DNA from: Gammaproteobacteria bacterium UBA4421 | GTDB lineage: Bacteria; Pseudomonadota; Gammaproteobacteria; Pseudomonadales; Azotimanducaceae | Assembly: GCA_002389675.1 (NCBI GenBank) | Contig: DGQF01000061.1 | Span: 1 to 23,716, forward strand | DNA: 23,716 bases | Reading direction: 5' to 3' | In this document: positions 14,615 to 23,716 of the stretch, one piece after another | How the letters are laid out: the number at the start of each line of letters is the position of its first letter | Position numbering within the stretch: the first letter of the stretch is position 1 | Position numbers and translations under genes: made by a program | The notes under the pieces: generated by a model | Databases searched by the model: none | What the model was told of the DNA's origin: nothing | The model's input: the letters and a program-made list of their open reading frames with translations, nothing else

Positions 14615-16819
14615 TTAAAAGGCTTTTCTAGCTAAGTTGATAACGGCTTGAATATTGCGCAACCGACGCATGACGCGGGCCAGATGAGAGCGATTTTTGA
14701 TGGTGACGCCGATCACTATGGTGCTGACTTCTGCGCTTCTTTCTTCAACGTGCATATTATCAACACCCGCGTCTGCCGCGGTCACTTCGGCTGCAATTTC
14801 AGCCAGAATGCCTTTGCGCCGATTGACGTTAATTAAGAGCGTTGTCAGAAATTCCCCTTCCGTATTGGATGTCCATCGAGCCGGGATGATTTCTCGTGTT
14901 GCCCTGCGGCGAAGTTCGGTAATATTCGGACACGTTTCAATGTGTACGACAAAGCCTTTTCCGGGTGTCATATGCCCCACAATCTGATCTCCCGGTGCGG
15001 GTCCGCAGCATCGCCCGTAGTGTATGACCAGCCCTTCGCCACCTCGAATTGCAATGGGGCCACCGCCCTCAATTTGAACGGCTTCGTAATCCGGGTTATC
15101 GGCAGCAAGTAATTTTTGCGCAGCGACATAGGCCATCAAATCGCCGTTGCCAATGGCGGCAAGCAGGTCATTGAGCTTGCGCACACCCAGCTCGGTAAAC
15201 ACGCGTCGCAGTCGACGAAAATCCAAATCATTAATGCTGGTATTGGCGTTGCCGAGCGCCCTGTTTAGGAGCTTTCTTCCCAACGCAACAGATTGGTCGC
15301 CTTGCTGATTTTTGAGTCTCACCCGGATGGCCGAGCGCGCTCGTGAGGTGACCACAAAGGTCAGCCAGTCTGGATTAACACGGGCGTCGTTAGAGGTAAT
15401 GATCTCTACGCTTTGTCCGCTCTGCAATTGTTGTGACAGGGGCGCAAGGCTGCGGTCAACTCGGCAGGCGACGCAGGTATTTCCGATATCGGTGTGCACT
15501 GCATAGGCAAAATCGATTGGGCAGGCACCGCGCGGCAGGGCCATGATGTCACCATTGGGCGTAAAGACATAAACTTCATCGGGAAAGAGGTCAAGTTTGA
15601 GGCTCTCGATGAATTCCAGCGGGTTACCCGCCTGGCGTTGCAGTTCCAATAAATCCTGAACCCATTGTCTTGCCCGGCGTTGGCTGGGTTCAAAATCATC
15701 TTCGCCAGCTCGGTACAGCCAGTGTCCTGCGATGCCGTTTTCGGCCATAGCCTCCATTTGTTTGGTGCGAATCTGCACCTCGATAGGAACCCCATGCATG
15801 CCAAATAAGGAGGTATGCAGTGATTGGTAGCCGTTTGCTTTGGGGATGGCAATATAGTCTTTGAAACGCCCCGCTACCGGCTTGAATAAATTATGCACCA
15901 TGCCCAAGGTGCGATAGCACGCATCTACCTGATCGACCACAATACGAAAGCCGAAGACGTCCATGATTTCAGCAAACGGTTTATGCTGCGTTTTCATTTT
16001 TCGATAAATCGAATAAGTGAGTTTCTCTCGGGCGTGAACGGTGCCGTTAATACTGTCTCGGTTGAGTGCTGCCGTTATGGTGCTGGTGATTTCCTCCATC
16101 AACTCGGTGCGATGGCCGCGGGCCGCCTTAACCGCGCGTTCGATGCGGTTCGCCCGAAGTGGATACAGTGCCTTAAAACCGAGCTCCTCAAGTTCGGTTT
16201 TCATGCTGTGAATGCCCAGTCTGTTTGCAATGGGTGCGTAAAAATCTAGCGTTTCACGAGCAATGCGTTTGCGTTGCGTTGGCGACATCACGCCGATCGT
16301 GCGCATGTTATGCAGGCGATCTGCCATTTTCACCATGATCACTCGTATATCTTTGGCCATAGCCAAAGCCATTTTTTGAAAGTTCTCTGCTTGCGCTTCT
16401 GCGCGGCTGGAAAAAATTTTTGTGAGCTTCGATACACCGTCAACAATTTCTGCGACGGGGCGACCAAATTGGTCGCCAAGGGAGGATTTTGAGGTGCTAG
16501 AATCTTCAATAACATCATGTAGAAGCGCAGCCATCAGCGTTTGATGGTCCATGCGCATATCCGCCAATATAGAAGCGACGGCCGTTGGGTGGCTGATATA
16601 TTCGTGCCCGGTTCGACGCCACTGACCGTCGTGTGCACGGCTGGCGTAAGCATGTGCACTGGTGATGAGTTTTATTTGCTCATCAGTGAGATAGGTGAGT
16701 TTTTCGGTTAATAGTTTAAGGTCAGCGGGGGCTGCATTTTCTGTCAGTCTAGCCTGCTCGGCAAGCAGGCCAACAAAGTAGGATTGTGTGTTTGATTCTG
16801 ACCTAGAAGGACTCGTCAT
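14615..16819 (-). CDS. spoT: Bifunctional (p)ppGpp synthetase/hydrolase SpoT
   Basis: SpoT makes and degrades the stringent-response alarmone. The 734-residue protein has an intact HD hydrolase site ([10 protein letters not shown], then LLHDVIED at 99-106), the synthetase domain with RFKD at 318-321 in [21 protein letters not shown], a TGS domain (about 414-476, [18 protein letters not shown]), a Cys-Cys conserved region ([11 protein letters not shown]) and a C-terminal ACT domain. The RxKD form of the synthetase motif marks bifunctional Rel/SpoT proteins; RelA has ExDD. It is about 30 residues longer than E. coli SpoT at the N-terminus. The ATG overlaps the end of rpoZ by 17 bases, and AGGAG abuts the ATG, an unusually close ribosome site. 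Confidence 0.97.
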   Translation of the reverse strand: MTSPSRSESNTQSYFVGLLAEQARLTENAAPADLKLLTEKLTYLTDEQIKLITSAHAYASRAHDGQWRRTGHEYISHPTAVASILADMRMDHQTLMAALLHDVIEDSSTSKSSLGDQFGRPVAEIVDGVSKLTKIFSSRAEAQAENFQKMALAMAKDIRVIMVKMADRLHNMRTIGVMSPTQRKRIARETLDFYAPIANRLGIHSMKTELEELGFKALYPLRANRIERAVKAARGHRTELMEEITSTITAALNRDSINGTVHAREKLTYSIYRKMKTQHKPFAEIMDVFGFRIVVDQVDACYRTLGMVHNLFKPVAGRFKDYIAIPKANGYQSLHTSLFGMHGVPIEVQIRTKQMEAMAENGIAGHWLYRAGEDDFEPSQRRARQWVQDLLELQRQAGNPLEFIESLKLDLFPDEVYVFTPNGDIMALPRGACPIDFAYAVHTDIGNTCVACRVDRSLAPLSQQLQSGQSVEIITSNDARVNPDWLTFVVTSRARSAIRVRLKNQQGDQSVALGRKLLNRALGNANTSINDLDFRRLRRVFTELGVRKLNDLLAAIGNGDLMAYVAAQKLLAADNPDYEAVQIEGGGPIAIRGGEGLVIHYGRCCGPAPGDQIVGHMTPGKGFVVHIETCPNITELRRRATREIIPARWTSNTEGEFLTTLLINVNRRKGILAEIAAEVTAADAGVDNMHVEERSAEVSTIVIGVTIKNRSHLARVMRRLRNIQAVINLARKAF

Positions 16820-17096
16820 CTCCTAACCTGTTTTCTCTCATTCCTTCGCGGAAGCTAAAGCTAATTTCAACTTCCTCATCCTCTTGGGAGACTTCCTGAG
16901 TGTCAAGCATTTCATGGGAAATTAAGCCTGCTGCGATTTCTCTCAGGGCAATAACAGTGGCTTTATCATTTTCTTCAGGCACCAGCGCATCGTTACCGTA
17001 TCTTCTTAGACCGCGTGCACGTCGGGTGGCGAGCATGACAAGCTCAAAACGATTCTCAACATGGTCCAAACAGTCTTCAACGGTGACGCGTGCCAT
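16803..17096 (-). CDS. rpoZ: DNA-directed RNA polymerase omega subunit RpoZ
   Basis: Omega helps assemble the beta' subunit and forms part of one ppGpp site on proteobacterial RNA polymerase. The 97-residue product begins [20 protein letters not shown] and contains LATRRARGL and [13 protein letters not shown], all diagnostic; the C-terminal third is acidic and variable. A GAGGT ribosome site sits five bases before the ATG. It is placed between gmk and spoT, so guanine nucleotide supply, ppGpp turnover and the polymerase subunit are encoded in one unit. Confidence 0.97.
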   Translation of the reverse strand: MARVTVEDCLDHVENRFELVMLATRRARGLRRYGNDALVPEENDKATVIALREIAAGLISHEMLDTQEVSQEDEEVEISFSFREGMRENRLGDDESF

Positions 17097-17101
17097 TTTT
17101 T

Positions 17102-17106
17102 ACCTC
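17102..17106 (-). promoter_or_regulatory. Shine-Dalgarno site (GAGGT) of rpoZ
   Basis: On the minus strand GAGGT is followed by five A residues and the rpoZ ATG. It is one of the few strong ribosome sites in this unit and supports the annotated start. Confidence 0.6.
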
Positions 17107-17155
17107 GGAAAAAAGAATGATTGAAATTCAAAGAGCCGCGCAGTGTACAGTGATG

Positions 17156-17773
17156 TCAGGAGAGTGACAAGATCGCTTTAACTGCCGGGTTCGACTGGAT
17201 TTGCAGGTTTGTGCGTAATTTGATGGATCGCATGATGGCAAGAAAATCCGTTAGTGCGTGTTCAAAATCGTCGTTGATGATGATGTAGTTGTATTCGGGC
17301 GCTTTGGACATTTCCAGTTTAGCCTCACTAAGACGTCGCTGGATAACCTCGGCGCTGTCTTGTCCCCTGTTGGTGAGCCGTTGCGCGAGCATGGCGGGGC
17401 TGGGTGGCAGGATGAAAATGCCCACCGCCTCCGGCGCGGTTGTTTTAACCTGTGCCGCACCCTGCCAGTCAATTTCCAAGATGACGTTGTGGCCCTGTGC
17501 GAGTAAGTCATTAACGCCAGTGCGGGCGGTGCCGTAGTAATGATCGAATACGTGTGCGTACTCTAAAAAATCGCCCGCCTCGATCATGTCATTGAACATC
17601 TTGTCATCGATGAAGTGGTAATTTACACCCTCTTTTTCGTTGGGGCGTTTAGCACGTGTGGTGTGGGATACGGAGACCCGTAGGCTGTCGTCTTTTTCAA
17701 GCGCGGCTTGCACTAGGCTTGTTTTTCCTGCGCCAGATGGCGCTGACACTAGCAGTAGTTGGCCTTTATTCAT
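17156..17773 (-). CDS. gmk: Guanylate kinase
   Basis: Gmk phosphorylates GMP to GDP with ATP. The 205-residue protein carries the P-loop APSGAGKT (11-18), SVSHTTRAKRPNEKEGVNYHF (the GMP-binding region), GDFLEYAHVFDHYYGT and the ILEIDWQGAAQVK segment. Length is typical (E. coli 207). No clear ribosome site precedes the ATG. It is first in the minus-strand unit leading to rpoZ; the 59-base gap between them carries the rpoZ ribosome site. Confidence 0.97.
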   Translation of the reverse strand: MNKGQLLLVSAPSGAGKTSLVQAALEKDDSLRVSVSHTTRAKRPNEKEGVNYHFIDDKMFNDMIEAGDFLEYAHVFDHYYGTARTGVNDLLAQGHNVILEIDWQGAAQVKTTAPEAVGIFILPPSPAMLAQRLTNRGQDSAEVIQRRLSEAKLEMSKAPEYNYIIINDDFEHALTDFLAIMRSIKLRTNLQIQSNPAVKAILSLS

Positions 17774-17942
17774 GGGATAGCTGCAGCGTTCCGGTTGATA
17801 AACAGGTTAGGTGTTGGATGATAAAGGCTGCCCACAAGACGTGAGGTATCGCCCCGGCTTCTAGCAATAAAGATAGCAGTTTTTCATTAGTGGATCGATT
17901 CCTAGTTATTGGTTTTGGCCGGTTCCTGTGCCAGATATTGCA

Positions 17943-18803
17943 TCATTCAACGTTTTGCACTTGTTCCCTTATCTGTTCGATTAAAACTTTTAAATCGACG
18001 GCGCGTTGTGATTGTTCAGGGGCGACAGATTTTGCACCCAGGGTATTGGCTTCGCGATTAAGTTCTTGAGTTAAAAAGTCTAGGCGACGGCCATGAGGTC
18101 CCTTGCCGGCGAGGTGATTGCGCGCTTCTTCGACGTGAATAACCAGGCGGTCGAGTTCCTCGGCGACGTCTGCCCGCTGCGCCAATAGCGCGACCTCCTG
18201 TTCCAAGCGGCTGGAATCTAGAGTAATTTTCAAGTGGGCAAGACGGTCCTGAAGCTTATTTTTTTGGTTTAGGGCTAAGTGATCAGTCATCGGTTTGAGG
18301 GTTTGCAGCAAATGGTCTATTTGATCCAACCGTTGTTCAATTGCCAGGATCAACTGATCCCCCTCACGCGCTCTTGCGAGGATTAGGTCGTCTAAGGCTT
18401 TGTCGAAAAGGTCGCTGACGCCGGCTTGTAGATTTTCGAGAGTACCGATTGTGGTGCTCATAACACCTGGCCACCTGAGAAGATCTAGAGGGTCAACAGG
18501 TGCGGTATTGGCGGTGTGTTGACGCACATGTTCAATGGCGACAATCAGGGCGTCTAGCTTTTCTTGATTCAGGGCCATGGCATCGGTTGCCTCGATTGCT
18601 TCGATGCGCAAATTACACTCAACCTTACCTCGACTTAGGCGTTTTCGGAGATGTTCGCGAAGCGGGTGTTCGATGATTCGCAGTGCCTCTGGCATGCGAA
18701 AGCTGGTTTCGAGAAAGCGGTGGTTAACGGATTTTAGTTCCCAAATGAGGTGGTGGCCCTGTGTATCGATAGTGGCCCTAGCAAAAGCGGTCATGCTGTA
18801 CAT
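17943..18803 (-). CDS. yicC: YicC/YloC family endoribonuclease
   Basis: YicC-family proteins are endoribonucleases; E. coli YicC is linked to turnover of the small RNA RyhB (recalled literature). The 286-residue product begins MYSMTAFARA, followed by WELKSVNHRFLETSFRMPEALR, and ends with the DUF1732 signature ELDRLVIHVEEARNHLAGKG, then GRRLDFLTQELNREANTLGAKS. Both halves are intact and the length is standard. The first ATG (18803) is preferred over Met4. It is divergent from rph, another RNA-processing enzyme, through an 86-base spacer. The 169 bases between its stop and gmk hold no clear gene, promoter or terminator that I can defend. Confidence 0.95.
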   Translation of the reverse strand: MYSMTAFARATIDTQGHHLIWELKSVNHRFLETSFRMPEALRIIEHPLREHLRKRLSRGKVECNLRIEAIEATDAMALNQEKLDALIVAIEHVRQHTANTAPVDPLDLLRWPGVMSTTIGTLENLQAGVSDLFDKALDDLILARAREGDQLILAIEQRLDQIDHLLQTLKPMTDHLALNQKNKLQDRLAHLKITLDSSRLEQEVALLAQRADVAEELDRLVIHVEEARNHLAGKGPHGRRLDFLTQELNREANTLGAKSVAPEQSQRAVDLKVLIEQIREQVQNVE

Positions 18804-18861
18804 TGTTTGTGCTGTCTTATGATTTTTTGTAGATCGAAGGTGCGATTCTAACGCGTCCTCT

Positions 18862-18867
18862 TATAAT
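18862..18867 (+). promoter_or_regulatory. Candidate -10 box (TATAAT) of the rph-pyrE unit
   Basis: A perfect TATAAT lies in the yicC-rph spacer, 23 bases upstream of the rph start. No good -35 hexamer is found at 16-18 bases, and there is no extended TG, so it may depend on an activator or be weak. A start site just downstream would give a very short leader. Confidence 0.45.
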
Positions 18868-18878
18868 GGAGACAAATT

Positions 18879-18884
18879 AAGGAG
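18879..18884 (+). promoter_or_regulatory. Shine-Dalgarno site (AAGGAG) fixing the rph start
   Basis: AAGGAG is spaced five bases from the ATG at 18890. The in-frame GTG at 18884 overlaps this site and is therefore rejected as the start. Confidence 0.75.
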
Positions 18885-18889
18885 TGATT

Positions 18890-19597
18890 ATGCGCCCAAG
18901 TGGACGAGCCCTAGACGAGATGCGTGCCGTGAAGTTTACCCGAGCCTATACTAAACATGCTGCGGGATCGGTGTTGGTGGAGTTTGGCGAAACAAAAGTG
19001 CTGTGCACGGCGGCTGTTGAGGAGTCGGTACCCGGCTTTATGCGAGGTCGTGGCGTGGGCTGGGTGACCGCAGAGTACGGCATGCTCCCAGGGGCGACGA
19101 ATACGCGAAACGACCGCGAAGCCGCAAGGGGCAAACAAAGTGGACGCACAATTGAAATTCAGCGCCTGATAGGGCGTTCTTTGCGGGCAATGGTAGATAT
19201 GAAGGCGCTGGGTGAGCGTACAATCAGAATCGATTGTGATGTCTTACAAGCCGATGGTGGGACCCGTACTGCATCGATCACTGGCGGTGCTGTGGCTTTG
19301 GCCGATGCGATAAATACACTGCCGGTCAAGGGCGCGTTCAAAGCGTTTGTGGCGTCGATATCGGTTGGTATTTATAAAGGTGTACCGGTGCTGGATTTGG
19401 ATTATCGCGAGGATTCGAATGCGGAAACAGATATGAATGTGGTTTGTTTAGATCAGGGCGGGTTCATTGAGGTTCAAGGCACGGCAGAAGGCGCCCCTTT
19501 TTCGGGCGCTGAATTGTCCGCTTTAATCGCTTTGGCGGAGAAAGGGACAGCAGAGTTAATTGCGCTGCAGACGGCAGCGCTGGGTGTGTCTGGATGA
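18890..19597 (+). CDS. rph: Ribonuclease PH
   Basis: RNase PH is the phosphate-dependent 3'-5' exonuclease that trims tRNA 3' ends. From the ATG at 18890 the product has 235 residues and starts [20 protein letters not shown], the normal family start. Other marks are [34 protein letters not shown], the phosphate-binding area [15 protein letters not shown] and [19 protein letters not shown]. Unlike the frameshifted rph of E. coli K-12, this copy is intact. It overlaps pyrE (ATGATGA), so the two are translationally coupled as in enterics. A crc gene, found by rph and pyrE in Pseudomonas as I recall, is absent. Confidence 0.97.
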   Translation: MRPSGRALDEMRAVKFTRAYTKHAAGSVLVEFGETKVLCTAAVEESVPGFMRGRGVGWVTAEYGMLPGATNTRNDREAARGKQSGRTIEIQRLIGRSLRAMVDMKALGERTIRIDCDVLQADGGTRTASITGGAVALADAINTLPVKGAFKAFVASISVGIYKGVPVLDLDYREDSNAETDMNVVCLDQGGFIEVQGTAEGAPFSGAELSALIALAEKGTAELIALQTAALGVSG

Positions 19598-20280
19598 TGA
19601 CTGTTTCCACCCAAGAAAAAACCGCGTTTATTGATTTCATTCTGGCGCAAAATGTCTTGAAATTTGGCCAGTTTACGCTGAATTCTGGTCGGTTAAGCCC
19701 GTATTTCTTCAACTTAGGAGAAGTGGCGGACGGCGCGGCTTTCACCCAGTTAGGCCAAGCTTATGCTGCGGCAATCATCCGTTCGGGTGTGCAGTTTGAT
19801 GTCTTGTTTGGGCCTGCTTATAAAGGCATACCAATAGCTGTCGCTACCGCAATGGCACTGTCGGCTCGAGGTCATTCGGTGGGGGTCGCCTATAACCGCA
19901 AAGAAGCGAAAGATCATGGTGAAGGCGGCACTTTGGTTGGCGCGCCGATTCAGGGCCGTGTCCTGATGATCGATGATGTGCTGACCTCGGGCAAAGCGGT
20001 CCGCTCGGCAGCGCAACTAATACAGGATGCTGGCGCGGAAATTGTTGGCGTGGCCATTGCAATGGATCGAGAGGAGTATCATCAGGAAAAACCAGCTGAG
20101 GGCTTGCCCGACGCTCGCGCAACCGCGGTGACCCAACTCGCTGATGATCTGGGTGCGCCTGTGATCAGCATCGCTAATTTACACGACCTAATAGAGTATC
20201 TTGAGCGCTCGGGTTCTGGAGATAATTTAGAGGCACTTGCCAGCATGCGTGAGTATCAAACACGTTATTGTTGTGCCTAA
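19594..20280 (+). CDS. pyrE: Orotate phosphoribosyltransferase
   Basis: PyrE joins orotate to PRPP to form OMP in pyrimidine synthesis. The 228-residue protein shows [30 protein letters not shown], the flexible catalytic loop [12 protein letters not shown] (101-112) and the PRPP-binding motif [13 protein letters not shown] (123-135). It is about 15 residues longer than E. coli PyrE, part of the excess lying near [13 protein letters not shown]. Two ATGs occur at the start (19594 and 19597); either works with the rph overlap. The stop is 11 bases before the next gene. Confidence 0.96.
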   Translation: MMTVSTQEKTAFIDFILAQNVLKFGQFTLNSGRLSPYFFNLGEVADGAAFTQLGQAYAAAIIRSGVQFDVLFGPAYKGIPIAVATAMALSARGHSVGVAYNRKEAKDHGEGGTLVGAPIQGRVLMIDDVLTSGKAVRSAAQLIQDAGAEIVGVAIAMDREEYHQEKPAEGLPDARATAVTQLADDLGAPVISIANLHDLIEYLERSGSGDNLEALASMREYQTRYCCA

Positions 20281-20291
20281 ATCGTTTAAAC

Positions 20292-20960
20292 ATGTTCTGC
20301 TTCGCTAAAATCAATCGGGTTGTATTCTGTGTCCAGCGCTCTCTGCGCAAATTAGTCGGCGCTTTCGGGGTGGTTTTTGTGCTGTCTGCTCTGGCCGCTC
20401 CTGTGTACGCCGCTAAATTGTTCCGCTACGTTGACGAAAACGGGGTGACCGTCTTATCGCACACCATCGCCAACGATCGCGTGCAATATGGTTATGATAT
20501 TGTTGATGGGCATTCAAATTTGATTGAGCGTGTGCCGGCGCAGCTTTCCGAGGAGGCCTATCAATTGAGTTTGGCGCAGAAATCGGCTCACCAGCAGTGT
20601 CTTAAGATGCTGCAGCGGGTGCAAAACCTATATCAAACAGAAGCTGATATCGACCGGGCGCTGGCCAAAGGCTTAAGCTCGATTGACCTTAATATTCAGA
20701 ATATTCGCGCAAATTTGCAGGCCATAGAGGCGCAGCGAGAAGATTTTGAGGCCGCGGCTGCACAATTGGATGTGCAGGGTAAACGCATTCCGAACTCGTT
20801 GCTGGACAATATTGAGCGTGCTAAAGGTCAAGAAAATAATTTTGCAGAAGAAATTAAAAAGCGGTTGGCAGACAAACGGCAATTGCGCGAAACCAATGCC
20901 TATGACCGGTTGGTATTTGTCAAAGGAAATTGTAAGGACAACTTGCCGCCGAAACCCTAG
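20292..20960 (+). CDS. Exported DUF4124-like protein with coiled-coil region
   Basis: This protein of unknown function has a signal peptide (hydrophobic core GAFGVVFVLSALAAP, likely cleavage near VYAA) followed by AKLFRYVDENGVTVLSHTI, which resembles the DUF4124 domain found at the start of many gammaproteobacterial periplasmic proteins. From about residue 100 on it is rich in Gln, Glu, Ala and Leu and probably forms a helical coiled coil (DIDRALAKGLSSIDLNIQNI and on). I start it at the ATG at 20292 (222 aa); the TTG at 20268 would overlap pyrE. The n-region is long either way. It follows pyrE by 11 bases and converges on slmA six bases away. Its place between pyrE and slmA differs from the direct pyrE-slmA convergence of E. 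coli. Confidence 0.8.
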   Translation: MFCFAKINRVVFCVQRSLRKLVGAFGVVFVLSALAAPVYAAKLFRYVDENGVTVLSHTIANDRVQYGYDIVDGHSNLIERVPAQLSEEAYQLSLAQKSAHQQCLKMLQRVQNLYQTEADIDRALAKGLSSIDLNIQNIRANLQAIEAQREDFEAAAAQLDVQGKRIPNSLLDNIERAKGQENNFAEEIKKRLADKRQLRETNAYDRLVFVKGNCKDNLPPKP

Positions 20961-20966
20961 AAAGGG

Positions 20967-23716
<2,750 letters not shown>

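Noticed and set aside
15406..15852. 148-residue minus-strand frame inside spoT
   Set aside because: Lies in a shifted frame within an intact, well-conserved spoT; a shadow frame.

Overview
The window is chromosomal DNA of a gammaproteobacterium. The evidence is gene content plus order: slmA next to a convergent pyrE-rph unit, the series gmk-rpoZ-spoT-ridA-recG, the pair algC-argB, and ubiA divergent from a rubredoxin gene. From memory of Pseudomonas-type and related marine genomes, this is a conserved housekeeping neighbourhood. The TRAP carrier genes and moderate GC would suit a marine lineage, but I cannot name a genus. I see no tRNA, rRNA, CRISPR array, insertion sequence or phage gene.

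Layout. (1) 1-790: visibly AT-rich, T-rich on the plus strand, with tiny membrane-protein genes (139-354, 354-482, 668-763) and a possible decayed frame around 483-656. None has a function I recognise. (2) 839-1021: a DUF1289 Cys-cluster protein, convergent with a secreted MltB-type lytic transglycosylase (1029-2261, minus). (3) 2371-6565, plus: uvrD, a TRAP solute-binding lipoprotein and a crotonase-family enzyme. (4) 6573-10515, minus, transcribed leftward: ubiA, dctQ, dctM, then an amidohydrolase. The TRAP transporter is therefore split between two converging units, with its membrane subunits tightly joined to ubiA. (5) 10655-12170, plus: rubredoxin (55 residues) and a Na+/H+-dicarboxylate or Glu/Asp symporter, ending in a short hairpin against recG. 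(6) 12186-17773, minus: gmk-rpoZ-spoT-ridA-recG, combining guanine nucleotide supply, RNA polymerase omega, (p)ppGpp turnover, enamine detoxification and fork rescue. (7) 17943-18803, minus: yicC, divergent from rph. (8) 18890-20960, plus: rph-pyrE-DUF4124-like exported protein. (9) 20967-23716, minus: algC (cut by the window edge)-argB-slmA.

Most of the window is ordinary core genome. The parts worth a second look are the AT-rich small-ORF block at the left edge, the split TRAP transporter with its crotonase and amidohydrolase partners, and the coupling of ubiA to dctQ. Several starts were moved from the longest open frame because of Shine-Dalgarno sites or family alignment (DUF1289, uvrD, dctP, rph, DUF4124-like, slmA, argB). 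GTG and TTG starts are frequent.
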